Source: Tricholoma matsutake
Taxonomy: Eukaryota > Basidiomycota > Agaricomycetes > Agaricales > Tricholomataceae
Length of the DNA stretch: 64,000 bases
NCBI GenBank assembly: GCA_026075535.2
Contig: AP026540.1
Span: forward strand, 6,448,001 to 6,512,000
Direction: 5' to 3'
The notes under the pieces are model-generated. The model saw nothing but the letters and a program-made list of their open reading frames with translations. It was not told the origin of the DNA and searched no databases. A program made the position numbers and the translations under genes. Below are positions 12,001 through 22,991 of the stretch, piece after piece (position 1 is the first letter of the stretch; every line of letters begins with the position of its first letter).

Positions 12001-12616
12001 AGTTTTCCCAGAGCGCAAACTAGCCTCACAATGCACATGCCATTTTGTGGTCAACCTTGATGATCTCCACCAGGAACTCCGGAAGCAACTCACAGAAGCA
12101 CAGAAGCGCTATCAAGGTCCTGCAGATAACTGCTGGGCCCCCGCCCCTGACTTCAAAATTGGCGACTATGCCTTTGTCAAAGGTGAGCACTTACACACTA
12201 CACGACCCTCCAAGAAGCTCTCAGAAAAGTTCTATGGCCCTTTCAAGATCATTGCCCATCCGGGTACCCACTCGGTTACCCTTTGACTTCTGGATCACCT
12301 CCAGGCTGTCCACTGGGTATTCCATCTCTCCCAACTAGAAGAAGACACTCCCAACACAATTCCTAATCATATTCAACCTCCACCTCCTCCGGTCATTATA
12401 GACAATGAACTGGAGTATGAGATTGCAGAAATCCTTGATTCAAAAATTGACAACCGCCATCAATGCAAGCTACTCTATTTTGTACAGTGGGAAGGTTACC
12501 AAGGAACCGACGAAGAAACCTCCTGGCTTCCAGCTACAGAACTTGATCATGCCCAGGAACTCGTTACAGACTTTCACACTCGTTACCCAAGGAAACCCAG
12601 ACCTCTTTCCACTTAA
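9092..12616 (+). pseudogene. Pol of element A (PR-RT-RH-IN-chromodomain), inactive
   Basis: Protease motif LIDSGS at about 9250; reverse transcriptase 9900-10600; RNase H with ETDASDYALA and [13 protein letters not shown] segments (10800-11060); integrase 11500-12290; C-terminal chromodomain (YEIAEILDS to VQWEGY) ending in TAA at 12616. Lesions: the RT catalytic box reads YLND instead of YLDD; the integrase lacks the HHCC zinc finger and first catalytic Asp (a deletion at about 11565 compared with C); the second Asp is Asn (CNRGSEF instead of SDRGSEF). TGA stops lie at 10598, 10988, 11279 and 12284. The element cannot move by itself. Confidence 0.85.
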
Positions 12617-12698
12617 CACCCCTTCATTTCAAAACAAGATCCTTATCCATTCAATATATATATAGAAGTCTAAAGAACTCTGGATCCCTACCCAATCC

Positions 12699-13511
12699 CT
12701 ACTCCTCCCCCACTCCTTCACCCTCTGCTTCTTCTGTGAGTCCTGGCAGCTCCCCTTGCACCTTGAACTCCTCCTCCTCTTTGTCCTCTTCTTCTTCATC
12801 CCATTCCTCCTCAGACTTCTGGTTCCACTCTGGATCCAACGCCCCTTGGATGTCCGACATTGTTTCTTGGATGCCCATCACACCCTCACTTATGACCCAG
12901 AGCTCCTGGAGCTCCCACATTTCCTTCTTCATCCCCTTTACCACCCCCACCAACTCTCTAAGCAACTCCATTACTCCCTCATTCTCCCCAAGCCCGGGTC
13001 CCACCAGCAACACCTGCCCCTCCCACACAACCTCTTTGCACTTGTGTTTCGCCTTGGTGCAGGGCTTGCAGGCCTGACCCTGGGTTCCCATCCAGAAACA
13101 CGACAATTTTTGATTTGAACATCTACTAGAAGTCAGCATGGAAGTGCAACAAGAATAAAATGTGACTCACCTTTTGCATGGAATGGTGGCTTGTAGCCAC
13201 ACGGGGACCTCAGTTTCTGGCACCTCCACCCTCACCTTTCCTTTCGCCTTCTTCTTGGGGGAGGCACTCCTCTCAGCCTCATCTGTCTCTGTGGCTTTCC
13301 AGTTCTTTTCTGCCCTCTTGGTGGCAGCCACCTTCCTTTGCTTCTCTTCTGTGGCCTTCTTCTCCACCTCTACTCTGGCTGCCTCCCTCGCAGCCTCCTC
13401 AGCGACCCTGCACTCCTTAGCCTCCCTTGCCTCTTCCTCGAGCTGGAGCTCCTCCATCAACTTTTCTTGCTGGGCCCTGAGGGCCACAATCTTCTCCACG
13501 TGTGAGGACAT
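12699..13511 (-). CDS. Antisense gene in gypsy element A: coiled coil plus Zn2Cys6-spaced cluster
   Basis: A two-exon gene on the strand opposite to pol, tail to tail with it (82 bp between stops). Exon 1 is 13171-13511 (ATG 13511), the intron 13123-13170 (48 nt, GTGAGT..TAG), exon 2 12699-13122. The spliced product is 254 residues with no stop. Residues about 5-85 are a charged Glu/Ala/Lys/Arg helix predicted as coiled coil, followed by a basic SPKKKAKGK patch. Next comes a cysteine cluster with spacing CX2CX6CX9CX2CX6C, matching GAL4-type Zn2Cys6 clusters; the intron falls between the first two cysteines. The tail is very acidic. A related gene sits at the same place in C. Splicing at the second of two adjacent TAGs gives the CX2C spacing and matches C. 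The role is unknown; DNA binding is inferred only from spacing. Confidence 0.7.
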
Positions 13512-13612
13512 GTTAGTATGGTGGGTGGGAAGGTGAAGGTTAGTGTGGTGGTGGTGGTGGTTGAAGAAAAACCTGGGAACCAATCAAAATCAACATACCC
13601 AATTTGGAGTCG

Positions 13613-15903
13613 AACCTTTGAGGCACCATCAGTTTCTGGGTGGTAAGCGGTAGAAAGCTTATGTTTGATTCCTGTAAGTTTCATCAGCACTTTCCAGAAT
13701 TTAGAGACAAATAGCTTGTCTCAGTTGCTGATGATCTCCAGAGGACAGCCATTTTCACAATACCAATTGTTGAAAAAGATATTGGCAAATTCTTCTGTGG
13801 ACATGTTCATGTTACACACCATTAACTGCACGTCGGCCCCTAGTTGATCAGTCATTGTTACGATCTGATCAAAGCGGTAGTGGACCAATAAAATCAATGG
13901 CTATGGATTTGAAACAGCGGTCAGGAATGGGTAAGGGATGGAGTGGGCCAGGTGTTTTGTGTGTATGGGATTTGTTGCGTTGGCATTCTCTGCAGCCAGG
14001 GACATAAGTGGAGATGAGGTCTTTCCTCATGTTGGGCCAATAGAACTCATTTCGCAATGAGGAATAGGTCTTTTTGCCTCTGAAGTGCCCAAGGTGATCG
14101 TGTGCTAAGTGGAAGAGTTGTTCGCAGATGTCGAGGTATTTGGGAATGATGAGCCATGTACCTATGAAAAGTAAACCATTTTTCAATTTAATGTCAAGTT
14201 TGCTATTGATTACTTTTCATTTGATGTCATCAAGTATGCTGCAGCACCAACAAGAGTCATGTTCATACCCCTTACAGATTTTGTGGAAGAGCGAGGGGTC
14301 ATTTTCAATGTTGAAGGTAGCCGCGACCGTGATGTGTTTGGGTGCAGGGTCAGGTAGGTGTGATAATGTGTCTGCGACAGTGTTGTCCTCACCCTTGATG
14401 TATGTAATGGTGTGTTTGTACTGTGATAGATACTCCATCCATCTTGCTTGGCATAGTGAAAGGTCTTTCTGCAAGTCAAAATTCTGGGGTGTTTTATGAT
14501 CTGTGTAGATGTTTATGTGCATACCCAGGAGATCTATGCGCCACTTTGTTAATGTGCACATGATACTCAGTAATTCTTGTTCATGAACAGGGTAGTGGAG
14601 CTCTGGTCCTCTCAGTTGTCTGCTTTCAAACACAACCGGTTGTGATGTTTCCCAAGTTTTGCTGAAAGATAAGACTGCACCTGTGCATTGATTGGTGGTG
14701 TCGCAGGTGACATAGATTTCGTTGTTTCCTGGGTTGTGGTGGTCAATGGTTGTGAGGCAGTTGCGTCCAAGAACAAGTCCTTTGATTGCTTTATAAGCTT
14801 GTTGGTGATCTGTGGTCCAGCGGGGGAAGTCTTTGTTGCATTCCTTTTTGGTTAACGGTGTAAGAATGGTGGTGTGTTCTGCAAGTGAGGGAAGGAAAAT
14901 ACTGATGTAATGCACTAGGCTGAGGAATTGGCAAACATGTTTTGCTGATGTAGGGATGGGCCAGTTCATGATTCGTTCTACCTTGCTGCTGTCTGCTTCA
15001 ATTCCCCTAGCTGAGATATGGTGTCCAAGGAAATTGACTTCTGTCATGAAGAGCTGTGATTTCTTAAGTGAGCAGTATAGGTGGGTGGCACGCAAAGCCT
15101 CTAGTACTTTTGTGATGTTTTCACAATGTTCTGCTGAAGATGAGGACCAGATGATAATGTCATCTAAGTAGACATGGCAGATTTTCCCTATGAGTTCTGA
15201 GAGTGCGAGGGTGACACAACATTGGTGTGTGGCTGGTGAATTTCTTAGTCCCATGGGCATGACAACCCACTCCCAAAAACTGAAGGGGGTGAGCATTGCT
15301 GTATATTTGATGTGGTCCGGATGCATGAGTGTTTGAAAAAAGGAGTTGGTCATGTCAATTTTCCCCCAGATTTTGCCTTTTGAACAGTTGGTGAGAATAT
15401 CATTGATTCAGGGCAGGGGGTAGTGGTCGGGGATGGTGATGCTGTTGAGTTTACAATAGTCATTTACCCATCGGGGTAAGATGGTTGGGTCGGATTTTGG
15501 AATTATGAAAGAGGGCGAGGCATATGGGGAGGAGGACAGACGAATGCATCCTGCAGCATGGTGTTGGTTGATCAATGTCTTCCAGCCAGCTCTGTATTTT
15601 TAAGGGCATGAGTATGCATGACCAACTGAGATTGGTAGTCCCGGCTTGATCTCTATATAGTGGTACACATCAGTAGGCAGGTTTGTTGCATGTGTGATAT
15701 CACTAGGAAAACAGTCCTTGAACAAGGCTTTGTATTTGCAGTCAATGGATTGGAGGATCTTCTCCCCCACTAGTTGTTGTATTCTTGTACAGACAGCTGC
15801 AATGATGCATGGAGAAGATGTTGTGTGTGCTTCGAAGTTGAAGTGTGAGGGGTTCTCATCAAATAAGTTCATAAGTTTGCAATGTACCAAGCATTGTAGT
15901 TTC
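13613..15903 (-). pseudogene. Pol half of gypsy element B
   Basis: Minus-strand continuation of the gag-protease half at 29915-32853; removing D (with one GTTTC copy) joins the two in frame. It contains an RT with YLDDIIIW (about 15170), RNase H (14370-14800, YTDHKTPQNF), the integrase zinc-binding HHCC module (13930-14150, HLGHF and CRECQ) and part of the DDE core, ending in HPETDGAS at about 13613 where A begins. A TGA at about 15405 and a TAA at 15600 interrupt it. The RT differs from those of A, C, D, E and G, so B is a separate, older lineage. Confidence 0.8.
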
Positions 15904-16639
15904 TGTTAAGGGCAAAGCCTCAACCACTCGATCTAGTTGATGTCATTTGATGAGGTGCTTCCTCGACGAGTCATTCGGCATTAGTCTTACTCGGAGCGTC
16001 CGATGTAAGATAGGTAGTGCACTCTAGCAGGGCTTCTGCATAGAGTCGTTCAGGTTCATGCACTAAGGGGCTTCCTTAGTGGTTTCAAGTAAGTTTGTGA
16101 GTTGCAAGTTAAGGCTGTTAATTGCCTAGATCTAAACTAAGGACATCCCTACTACGAGTTGCAGTACTTATACTACGAGGGAGGTCCTTATCGTCCAATC
16201 GGAAAGATAGATGTGTATTAAGTAAGAATAGAAACAATAGGCCTCATGCCTTGCATGAGGTGTCCGATGTCACAGAGTGCTGCGGCGCAGCATGTCAGGA
16301 AACAATAAGAGATAAACCTCATGCCTAGCATGAGGCATCCAATGTCACGGATCCAATGTCAAGGATCCAATCGTGAGAGTCCGACGTCATGGACCTCATG
16401 TCAAGAGGCTGTTGTATCACAGCATGTGTGGGAGTGGGTTCGGGTGCATGGAGTCACCATGCGTCAAGGGTGCCTTGCATGGGAAGGGGATCAAATGCAT
16501 GCAGTCGGCATGCGTCGTGTGTGTGTCTGGTGTCAAGGACATGCCCTAGGCATGAATCATGGAGTGCCTCCTGTCTGGAGGGGATCGTTGGGTTGGTCAG
16601 GTCGATCGGGTCCCATGAGTTACAAGGAAAATTGTAACA
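15904..16639 (-). repeat. 3-prime LTR of element D
   Basis: 736 bp in window orientation TGTTAAGGG..TTGTAACA. It matches 29266-29914 except for indels (extra CATGAGG-rich repeats near 16250-16370) and scattered transitions. The inner edge on the minus strand is preceded by GTGGGGGGGTAA, the likely polypurine tract (16640-16651). Confidence 0.9.
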
Positions 16640-16900
16640 TTACCCCCCCACTATGGTCAAAAGTTCCACACTTCGACCTAAATCTTCATCTCTCCTTCGT
16701 GGTCTGATTGGGCGTGGTCTGGTTATGTGGGTAGGTCGGGGTCAAGGGGTATGATGGAGGAATCGTTTGTGTCCAAGCTTGGACCGTGATCGGGTTCTTT
16801 TCGTTTTATACTGCTTTTAGCAGTGGTGTCAAAGAGTCGGTGGTGTCGTCGGAAGGGGGAGGGGTGTGTAGGGTTTGCGCAGTATCAAGGGTAATCACTG

Positions 16901-16981
16901 TAGTTTTACATCCTTGCGGATGATCGGTAGTTTAATGTCTTTGCGGACGGTCAGTAGTTTAACGTCTTTGTGGACGATCAG
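16901..16981. repeat. 27-bp tandem repeat, three copies
   Basis: Three 27-bp units, each beginning TAGTTT, at 16901, 16928 and 16955, in element D between the accessory ORF and the 3-prime LTR. Read on the minus strand in one frame they give a nine-residue RKDVKL-like repeat, so they may once have been coding. Confidence 0.8.
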
Positions 16982-17066
16982 TTCACACCTAGTTGTGCTC
17001 AGTGGTCTGGGGTGTTGGTGTATGGGGGTGTTGGCTGGAATGCAGCAATGTCCCCAGTTCTCCATG

Positions 17067-17552
17067 TCATCTGAATAAGAGCTGCCTTGCCAGCTCGAAT
17101 CCGCTTTCTTTGTTGTAGTGGGTGTTCCACTGAAGGTCATTCCACAGTAGTGGGCTAATCCCCGCTAGTGGTCTCCTGCCTGGGGTCAGACCATCACGGT
17201 CGACAACAAATTGTTCGGGGAGATAGTCTCCGCCATCTAACTCTTCTTCGAAGCACCACTCCTCAAATTGTGCTTTTACCCAGGTCAAATCCATTTTCAT
17301 GCTCCTTTGCGCATAGAGGCAGCATGTTGGGCAAGTCAAGGATATTCTCTTTATCCAGTCATCTCTGTTTATCCAGAATGTGATTCTGTGTGGGCATTCC
17401 CAAGAGGGTTGCCCCGGCAGTCTGTTCATTCTTGGTGACTGGTCAATGACTCGTCGTCCAGTCACCATGTTCTTCTTGTATTCGTTCTTTATCGAAAGGG
17501 GGTGGGGGTGGGAGTGAACATGAAGGGCATCAACGTTCAGTGGGTCAATCAT
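17067..17552 (-). CDS. Accessory sense ORF behind pol of element D
   Basis: An open frame of 161 codons on the same strand as D pol, starting 71 bases after the chromodomain stop. I recognise no family. It contains His/Pro-rich residues at the start, then a compact segment with cysteines (WECPH, LTCPTCCLY) and many tryptophans (FWINRDDW, TWVKAQFEEW, LLWNDLQW), which suggests a folded domain and not random sequence. The reading frame is intact although neighbouring pol has several stops. It could be an extra element protein or captured host sequence. Confidence 0.5.
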   Translation of the reverse strand: MIDPLNVDALHVHSHPHPLSIKNEYKKNMVTGRRVIDQSPRMNRLPGQPSWECPHRITFWINRDDWIKRISLTCPTCCLYAQRSMKMDLTWVKAQFEEWCFEEELDGGDYLPEQFVVDRDGLTPGRRPLAGISPLLWNDLQWNTHYNKESGFELARQLLFR

Positions 17553-17623
17553 CGTTTAGGGGGTATCAGGGGTGTCGTTTGGCTGGGGTTTGGTTCAGAT
17601 AGTGGGGGTTTCTTGGGTTTCCA

Positions 17624-20600
17624 TCAGAGGTGGTACCTCTTCTTATATGCCGTCAGGATCTCGGGGGCATTCTTTAGGTTCAATTCAGGTTCCCATGTGT
17701 TTTCAGATGTCGGGTAGTCAACCCATTTCACGAGGTAACGGCGTGTCTTGCCATGCTTCTTGTGTGCGATGATCGCTTCCGCTTCATATTTGTTTTCTCC
17801 TTCCACAAGGTCAGGTGGTGGAGTCAGGAAGTTTCGCCCATGAGTGTTGTTCTCATGGTATTGCGTGAGTAAAGCCGCATGGAATACCGGGTGGATCTTC
17901 CATCTCAGCAGCAGTTTCAATCGGTAAGTCATTCTTGACAAGGCATCTTCAATCACGAAAGGCCCTTCTTGTTTTGGCGCCAGTTTTCTTGTTGGGTAGC
18001 CAATCTTCAGGTTCTTGGAGTCATGCCATACTTGTTCTCCAACCTTGAACGGTTCATATTGCCCTTTCGTTCGGGCAGCCATAGCCTGTCTGGCTAGTTT
18101 GTGTGCAGCAAGAGCTTCCCTTCTCGCAGAGAGAAGTTCTTGGATTCTCTGTTCGGTGGCCGGCATGTTCGTCTTTTCATATGGGGTGGGGATAGTGCAT
18201 GGTTGATATCCCATCATCAAGTAAAACAGCAAATGTTTTACTGCGGAGTGCATCTTCTGGTTATGCGCAAATTCTGCTGTTGGGAGATAATGCTCCCAAT
18301 CTTCTGGTTTGTTCGAACAGAACATGCAGAGGTAAACCTCTAGTTCTTGGTTTACTTGCTCTGTTTCTCCATTGGTCTGGGGGTGATAGGCGGTGCTCAT
18401 GGATAGCTTGATTCTGAGCAGTCGTCTGAGTTCTCGGAAGAGTTTGGATGTGAATCGAGGGTCTCTGTCTGAGATGATTCTTCTGGGGAGTCCAAATCTG
18501 GTGTACACATGGCGCAGGTAGAGGTCTGCGGCGCCAAGTGCGTCGATCGTCTTTGCGCAAGGGATAAAAATTACCCCCTTTGTAAGACCATGGTCTACCA
18601 TGACCATGATTGAGTCAAATCCATTTATTATGGGCAGGTCCGTAATAAAATCTGTCGTTACCAGCTCGAATGGTCTGCTGGCATCGGATGATATCAGTGT
18701 CGGCAGTGGGGTTGTCGGGTGTGTATTCACTTTCATTTGCTGGCACTTTGTGCAGCCTTCGATGTACTTCTTGATGAAGTTGGCCATTCCTGGCCACCAG
18801 TAGTCTCGTCAGATCAGTTCAATTGTCTGCCATTGTCCAGGGTGCCCTGTCGTGATGCTATCATGATATTTCTGTATGATCGCTCAGTGGAGGGTCTCGT
18901 CCTGTGGCACGTAGCATCTGTCTTTGAAAAAGAGCAGGCTGTCTTTGAATTTCCAGTCCTCCAATGCAGACTTGATTGGGGGGGTTCCATTGTTCTTCAG
19001 GGCTCGTAAAGCGTCATTTACGAGGTTGTCCTTCATTATTGCTGAGACCAGGGCTCCCTGGAGTTCAGCATCGATCATTTTCACGAATAGTTCATCGGTG
19101 AGGATGGTCTTGTCCTTGTTATTGGTGTCTTCTTCAGCTATATGATCTGCTCTCCTTGATAGGGCATCAGATTGTACCATCTGTGATCCGGGTACGTGTT
19201 GTAGCTTCAGGTCAAATTGTGACAGGTAGATGCTCCATCTAGCCTGTCATCGGTTTAGTTTCTGTGGCTGATGGAAGTACGTCAGGTTCTTGTGATTGGA
19301 CAGTACTGTCACAGGGAATGGTGTCCCCTGTAGGTAGTGTCTCCGTGTTTCCAGCGCTCGGATTACTCCCAATAGTTCCCAGTCATATATCTCGTAATTT
19401 CTTTCCGCTTCGTTGAAAGAATGTGAAATGTATCCGCATGGGTGCCAGTCTCCATTGGCGTCCTGTTGTTTGAGTACTGCACCTGTCGCAAATTTCGAGG
19501 CATCAGATTCCACCACAAATGGTTTCGTTGCGTCTGGCATCAGCAGTACTGGGGTTTTGTTGAACTTCCTTTTTAGTGCATTGAATGACTGCTGGCAGTT
19601 GTTCGTCCATTCGAATTTCTGGTTCTTCTTCATCAAATCATTTAGCAGTCTGGCCAGATCCACGAAGTGTCTGATGAATCATCGATAGAAGTTTCCGAAT
19701 CCTAGGAAGGATCTTACATCCTTCACTGTCCTTGGTGTGGGCCAGTCTTTGATCCCAGCCAGTTTTGTGTTGTCCATTGCAAGTTCATTGGGTCTGACGA
19801 TCATGCCCAAGAACTCGACTTCTTGCATGTTGAATTTGCACTTCTCTATTTTCAGGTAGAGATCACATTGTCGTAGTCGTTTGAGGACCCTTTCGGTCCT
19901 TATCCGGTGTTCTTCCGTTTTTGAGAAGATCAGGATGTCATCCATATAGATGACGAGCCATCCTTCATCTAGCATATCTCGGAAGAGATTGTTCATCACC
20001 GCCTGGAATGTTGCCGGTGAGTTGCACAGCCCAAAGAACATCACCATTGGCTCAAATAGCTCTCGGTTAGTCTTGAATGCTGCCTTCCACTCGTCTCCTT
20101 TCTTTATCCGTACGTTATGATATCCCCATTGAATATCAAGTTTTGTGAAAAATCTCACTCCCTTCAGCTTGTCCAAGAGGTCTCCGATCAGTGGCAGGGG
20201 GTAGTTGTTCTGGATCGTTCCTTTGTTCAGATAGCGATAGTCTTGGCAAGGTCGTAGAGCATCAGAGTCCTTCGACACGAAGAAGAACGGGGATGCCATG
20301 GGTGATTTTGACGGTCGGATGTATCCTTTCTCCAGGTTTTCATCTAGAAACTCATTGAGTTTCTCTTGTTCTTTCAGTGTCAATAGGTAGACTTTGCAAT
20401 CCTTTGGTACAAAGCCTTCCTTCAGGTCGATTGCATGATCCCACGGTCTTGATTCTGGGAATTGTTCAGATGCGGCTTTCTCAAATACCTGCCTGTACTT
20501 CTGGTATTCTGGTGGCAGTAAATCGTCCAGGGTCCATTGGCTAGTCTCCTTTCCCTCCTCTTGCTCATGCGCTAGTCGTTGGGATATGGATGTCTTTGCT

Positions 20601-22519
20601 CTGATCCATATGTCTGAGTTGAGTAGGTACCGTGGGGAGCCCTTGCCTTTCGTGAGCCTGCTGATTGTGTTCGTTTTTTGGATGTATCTGTGTGTCGGCT
20701 CTCGATGTTCCTCCGTCAGGGGCAGTTCTATGTCTGGTCCGAATAGGCCAATGACCAGTTCGCCTTGCACGTATGTGATCAACACCAAGTCATCCTCGAT
20801 TGTGTCTTGTTCAGGGGTCTGGTTTGTCATTCGTATGTCCATGCCTGTGTCTGCCAGTAGTTCTTCGTCGGGTACCTCTTCAATCTTTACTTGAGGTGGG
20901 GTCTCCCTGGGCATAGGTATTCCGGTGTCGTTAGTACCATAACCTGGGGTTCCATGATTGCATATCAGGGTAGCCTCCTGATGAGGGTCTTTTGTCCTAT
21001 TTTGTAATGCCGTTTTCAAGTGTCGTTTGCTGGTGCTTTCCTCCCCTGTGGAGGTCAGCAGTTCCTTCATCTTTTGCATGATTCGTCGTGCCCTGTCACA
21101 TTCATTGTTTTTACCCTTTTCCAGTTGTTTCTTCTTCTGGTTCTCTTGGGTTTTGGTGACAGCACGTCGTGCTGCTTCAAGGTTTCTGGTTTCTTTAGGA
21201 GTGTTGCTGCTCCTGGTCTTTGCGACAGCTATCTGGGTGGAATTTAGTTCTTTGGCTTTCTTTTCGGAAAGCCTTTCCTTCGTTTTTGCCATGGCTAGTC
21301 GTGCTCGGGCAAGGTTTCTCTCCTTCTCTTTGGAGAGTCTTTTTCTTGTTTTTGCCACAGCCAATCTGGCTTGGGCAAGATTTCTCTCCCTTTCTTTTTC
21401 TTCAGAGAGCCTTTGTCTTGTTTTGGCCACGATGCGTCGAATTCGGTCGTTGGGTGCTTCCCTTTCAGTGTTGACCCTGGGGAGCTTTAGGGTGTTCAGG
21501 AGGGCTCGTTTGGCTCTTCTTGTCTTCTCCAAGATCCATTGGATTTGAGCCTGTTGTTCTTCGTCTCAGAACTCAAGAGTTCCTTTCTTCCAATTGATAA
21601 TCGGGTTCACCTCCCGTAGCCATGACAGGCCCAGGATCACCGATTCCTTGCCTAGTCCAGTGACTAGGTATTCCATTGGGTAGCTTCGTCCATTGATGTG
21701 GAGTCTCCCTTTCACATATCTTGTGATCGTTCCCTGTCTGTTCAGGGTTCCATCTATGTTTGTGGCCCAGATGGTGTGGCCTAAGGGATATGTCCTGATC
21801 CCTTCTCATTCGACAAATTTCAAGTCAATAAAGACTCCTCCTGCTCCAGAGTCGAGGAGCACATTTGTTGCGACGTCTTTCCCGTTGTCTGACTCAGCTA
21901 CCCGAATAGACAGGTGCATAGATTGTCTATTCATGGTAGCTAAGAGTACAGACCCTAGGGAGACTACAGCAGTGACTGGCATTGTATCAGGCCGCTGTTC
22001 TAAAAACCCGATTCCTCCATGAGTTTGAGGGCTCGTTCCTTTTCTTCTTTGTCTAGTTCATCCAGCATCGTGCGGATCTTTTGGTAGGTGTCCACCCCAG
22101 TCTTCTTCTGGGTGAAGCGGTTTCGGTAGGGAGGGGGCGCTGACCCCATCTGAGTGGGGTTCTTTCCATCCCTGTGGTCGGACGATCAGTGTCCCGGTTG
22201 GTGGCAGATGAAACACAATCCCTTTTGGAGGTGTTCCACACATTCTTGGTTTGTCAGTTGGTTGATGTTGAGAGAGGGCTGTCCTTTCTTCATCATTTCT
22301 TTTGTCATCTGGTTTTTCCTGGTCTTCCCCAGGATTGCCATGGCCCGTTTCCATTGGCCTTCATATTTCGAAGCTGCCTTTATCCAGCCTTCGAGAGTGT
22401 TGGGCACTGTCTCCATTGTGTGCACCCTCTTCAGTAATTTGGGGTGCAGTCCATCCATGAAGTACTCGATCATGGCTGCATCTTCAGTGATTCCCATCCT
22501 GTCTTTCAGGATGCAGAAG
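17624..22519 (-). pseudogene. Gag C-terminus, protease and Pol of element D
   Basis: Reading downward: gag end with a zinc-knuckle start (CFICHQPGH, about 22190) whose next codon is TGA; protease with LLDSGAGG near 21850; a linker of charged helical repeats (about 21080-21450, units like AKTRQRLSEEKER); RT with YMDDILIF at about 19950; RNase H (19247-19663); integrase HHCC and DDE core (17900-18860: TTDF, SDRDPRF, HPQTNGETEQ); and a chromodomain with YLVKWVDYP at about 17700. Catalytic residues are present. In-frame TGA codons at 18809, 18884, 19247, 19679, 21566 and 21806 sit where the family has Arg. Confidence 0.85.
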
Positions 22520-22524
22520 TTCGC

Positions 22525-22950
22525 TATAAGGGCAACCTCAGCCTCTAGCAAAGGGAAATCCGAAGTTAAAATTATGCTACATAATACAGGGATTGGGGGT
22601 GCACCTAGCAAAGGGAAATCCGAAGAGAAAACTCTAAGGATCCCCTTGCTGATGCCCAGTATATGTGAAGACGACAAAAATCAAATATAACCTAAAAATA
22701 GAAAAAGGCGGAGATAGGCAGATCAAGGCCGCCGAATGACATCATACCAAGGGGTATGTGTCGGAAGGGGTACTCCGCCTCTAAATATAAAAGTGTCAAC
22801 ATGTACAAACATGATAGCAAGGGAAAATTAGTAATAAAATCCGGAAAAATCATAGAAAATGAAAAATAGAAGGAAATGAGGTGGGGAAAAATATAGGACG
22901 AACATAAAAAATAGGAAAAACACACAGGGCACCTCCCTAGTCCCCTTACA
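22525..22950 (-). repeat. 3-prime LTR of element E
   Basis: 426 bp. On the minus strand TGTAAGGGG..CCCTTATA, so the end is TA and not the usual CA. The same length as its partner, with no indels. Confidence 0.95.
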
Positions 22951-22991
22951 TCACCCCCTCTCTAAGATGCATCGCCCCGATGCATTCGAAA

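Larger units (their letters stand above)
7056..13612 (+). mobile_element. Ty3/gypsy chromovirus A, lacking its 3-prime LTR
   Basis: Order: LTR, gag, -1 frameshift, protease-RT-RNaseH-integrase-chromodomain, then an antisense gene. It is a close relative of C (33243-40911). The left end begins TGTCAAG inside the tnp2 gene; the five bases before it are GCATC. The right end stops at about 13612, where sequence passes directly into the integrase of element B. By comparison with C this is just short of where the polypurine tract and 3-prime LTR should be. A deletion removed the 3-prime LTR and the rest of B integrase. Confidence 0.85.

Noticed and set aside
12736..13536. Plus-strand open frames rich in Ser/Pro/Leu opposite the antisense gene
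   Set aside because: They are reverse complements of the Glu/Lys-rich coiled coil and acidic tail; the minus-strand reading has the conserved cluster and a relative in C.
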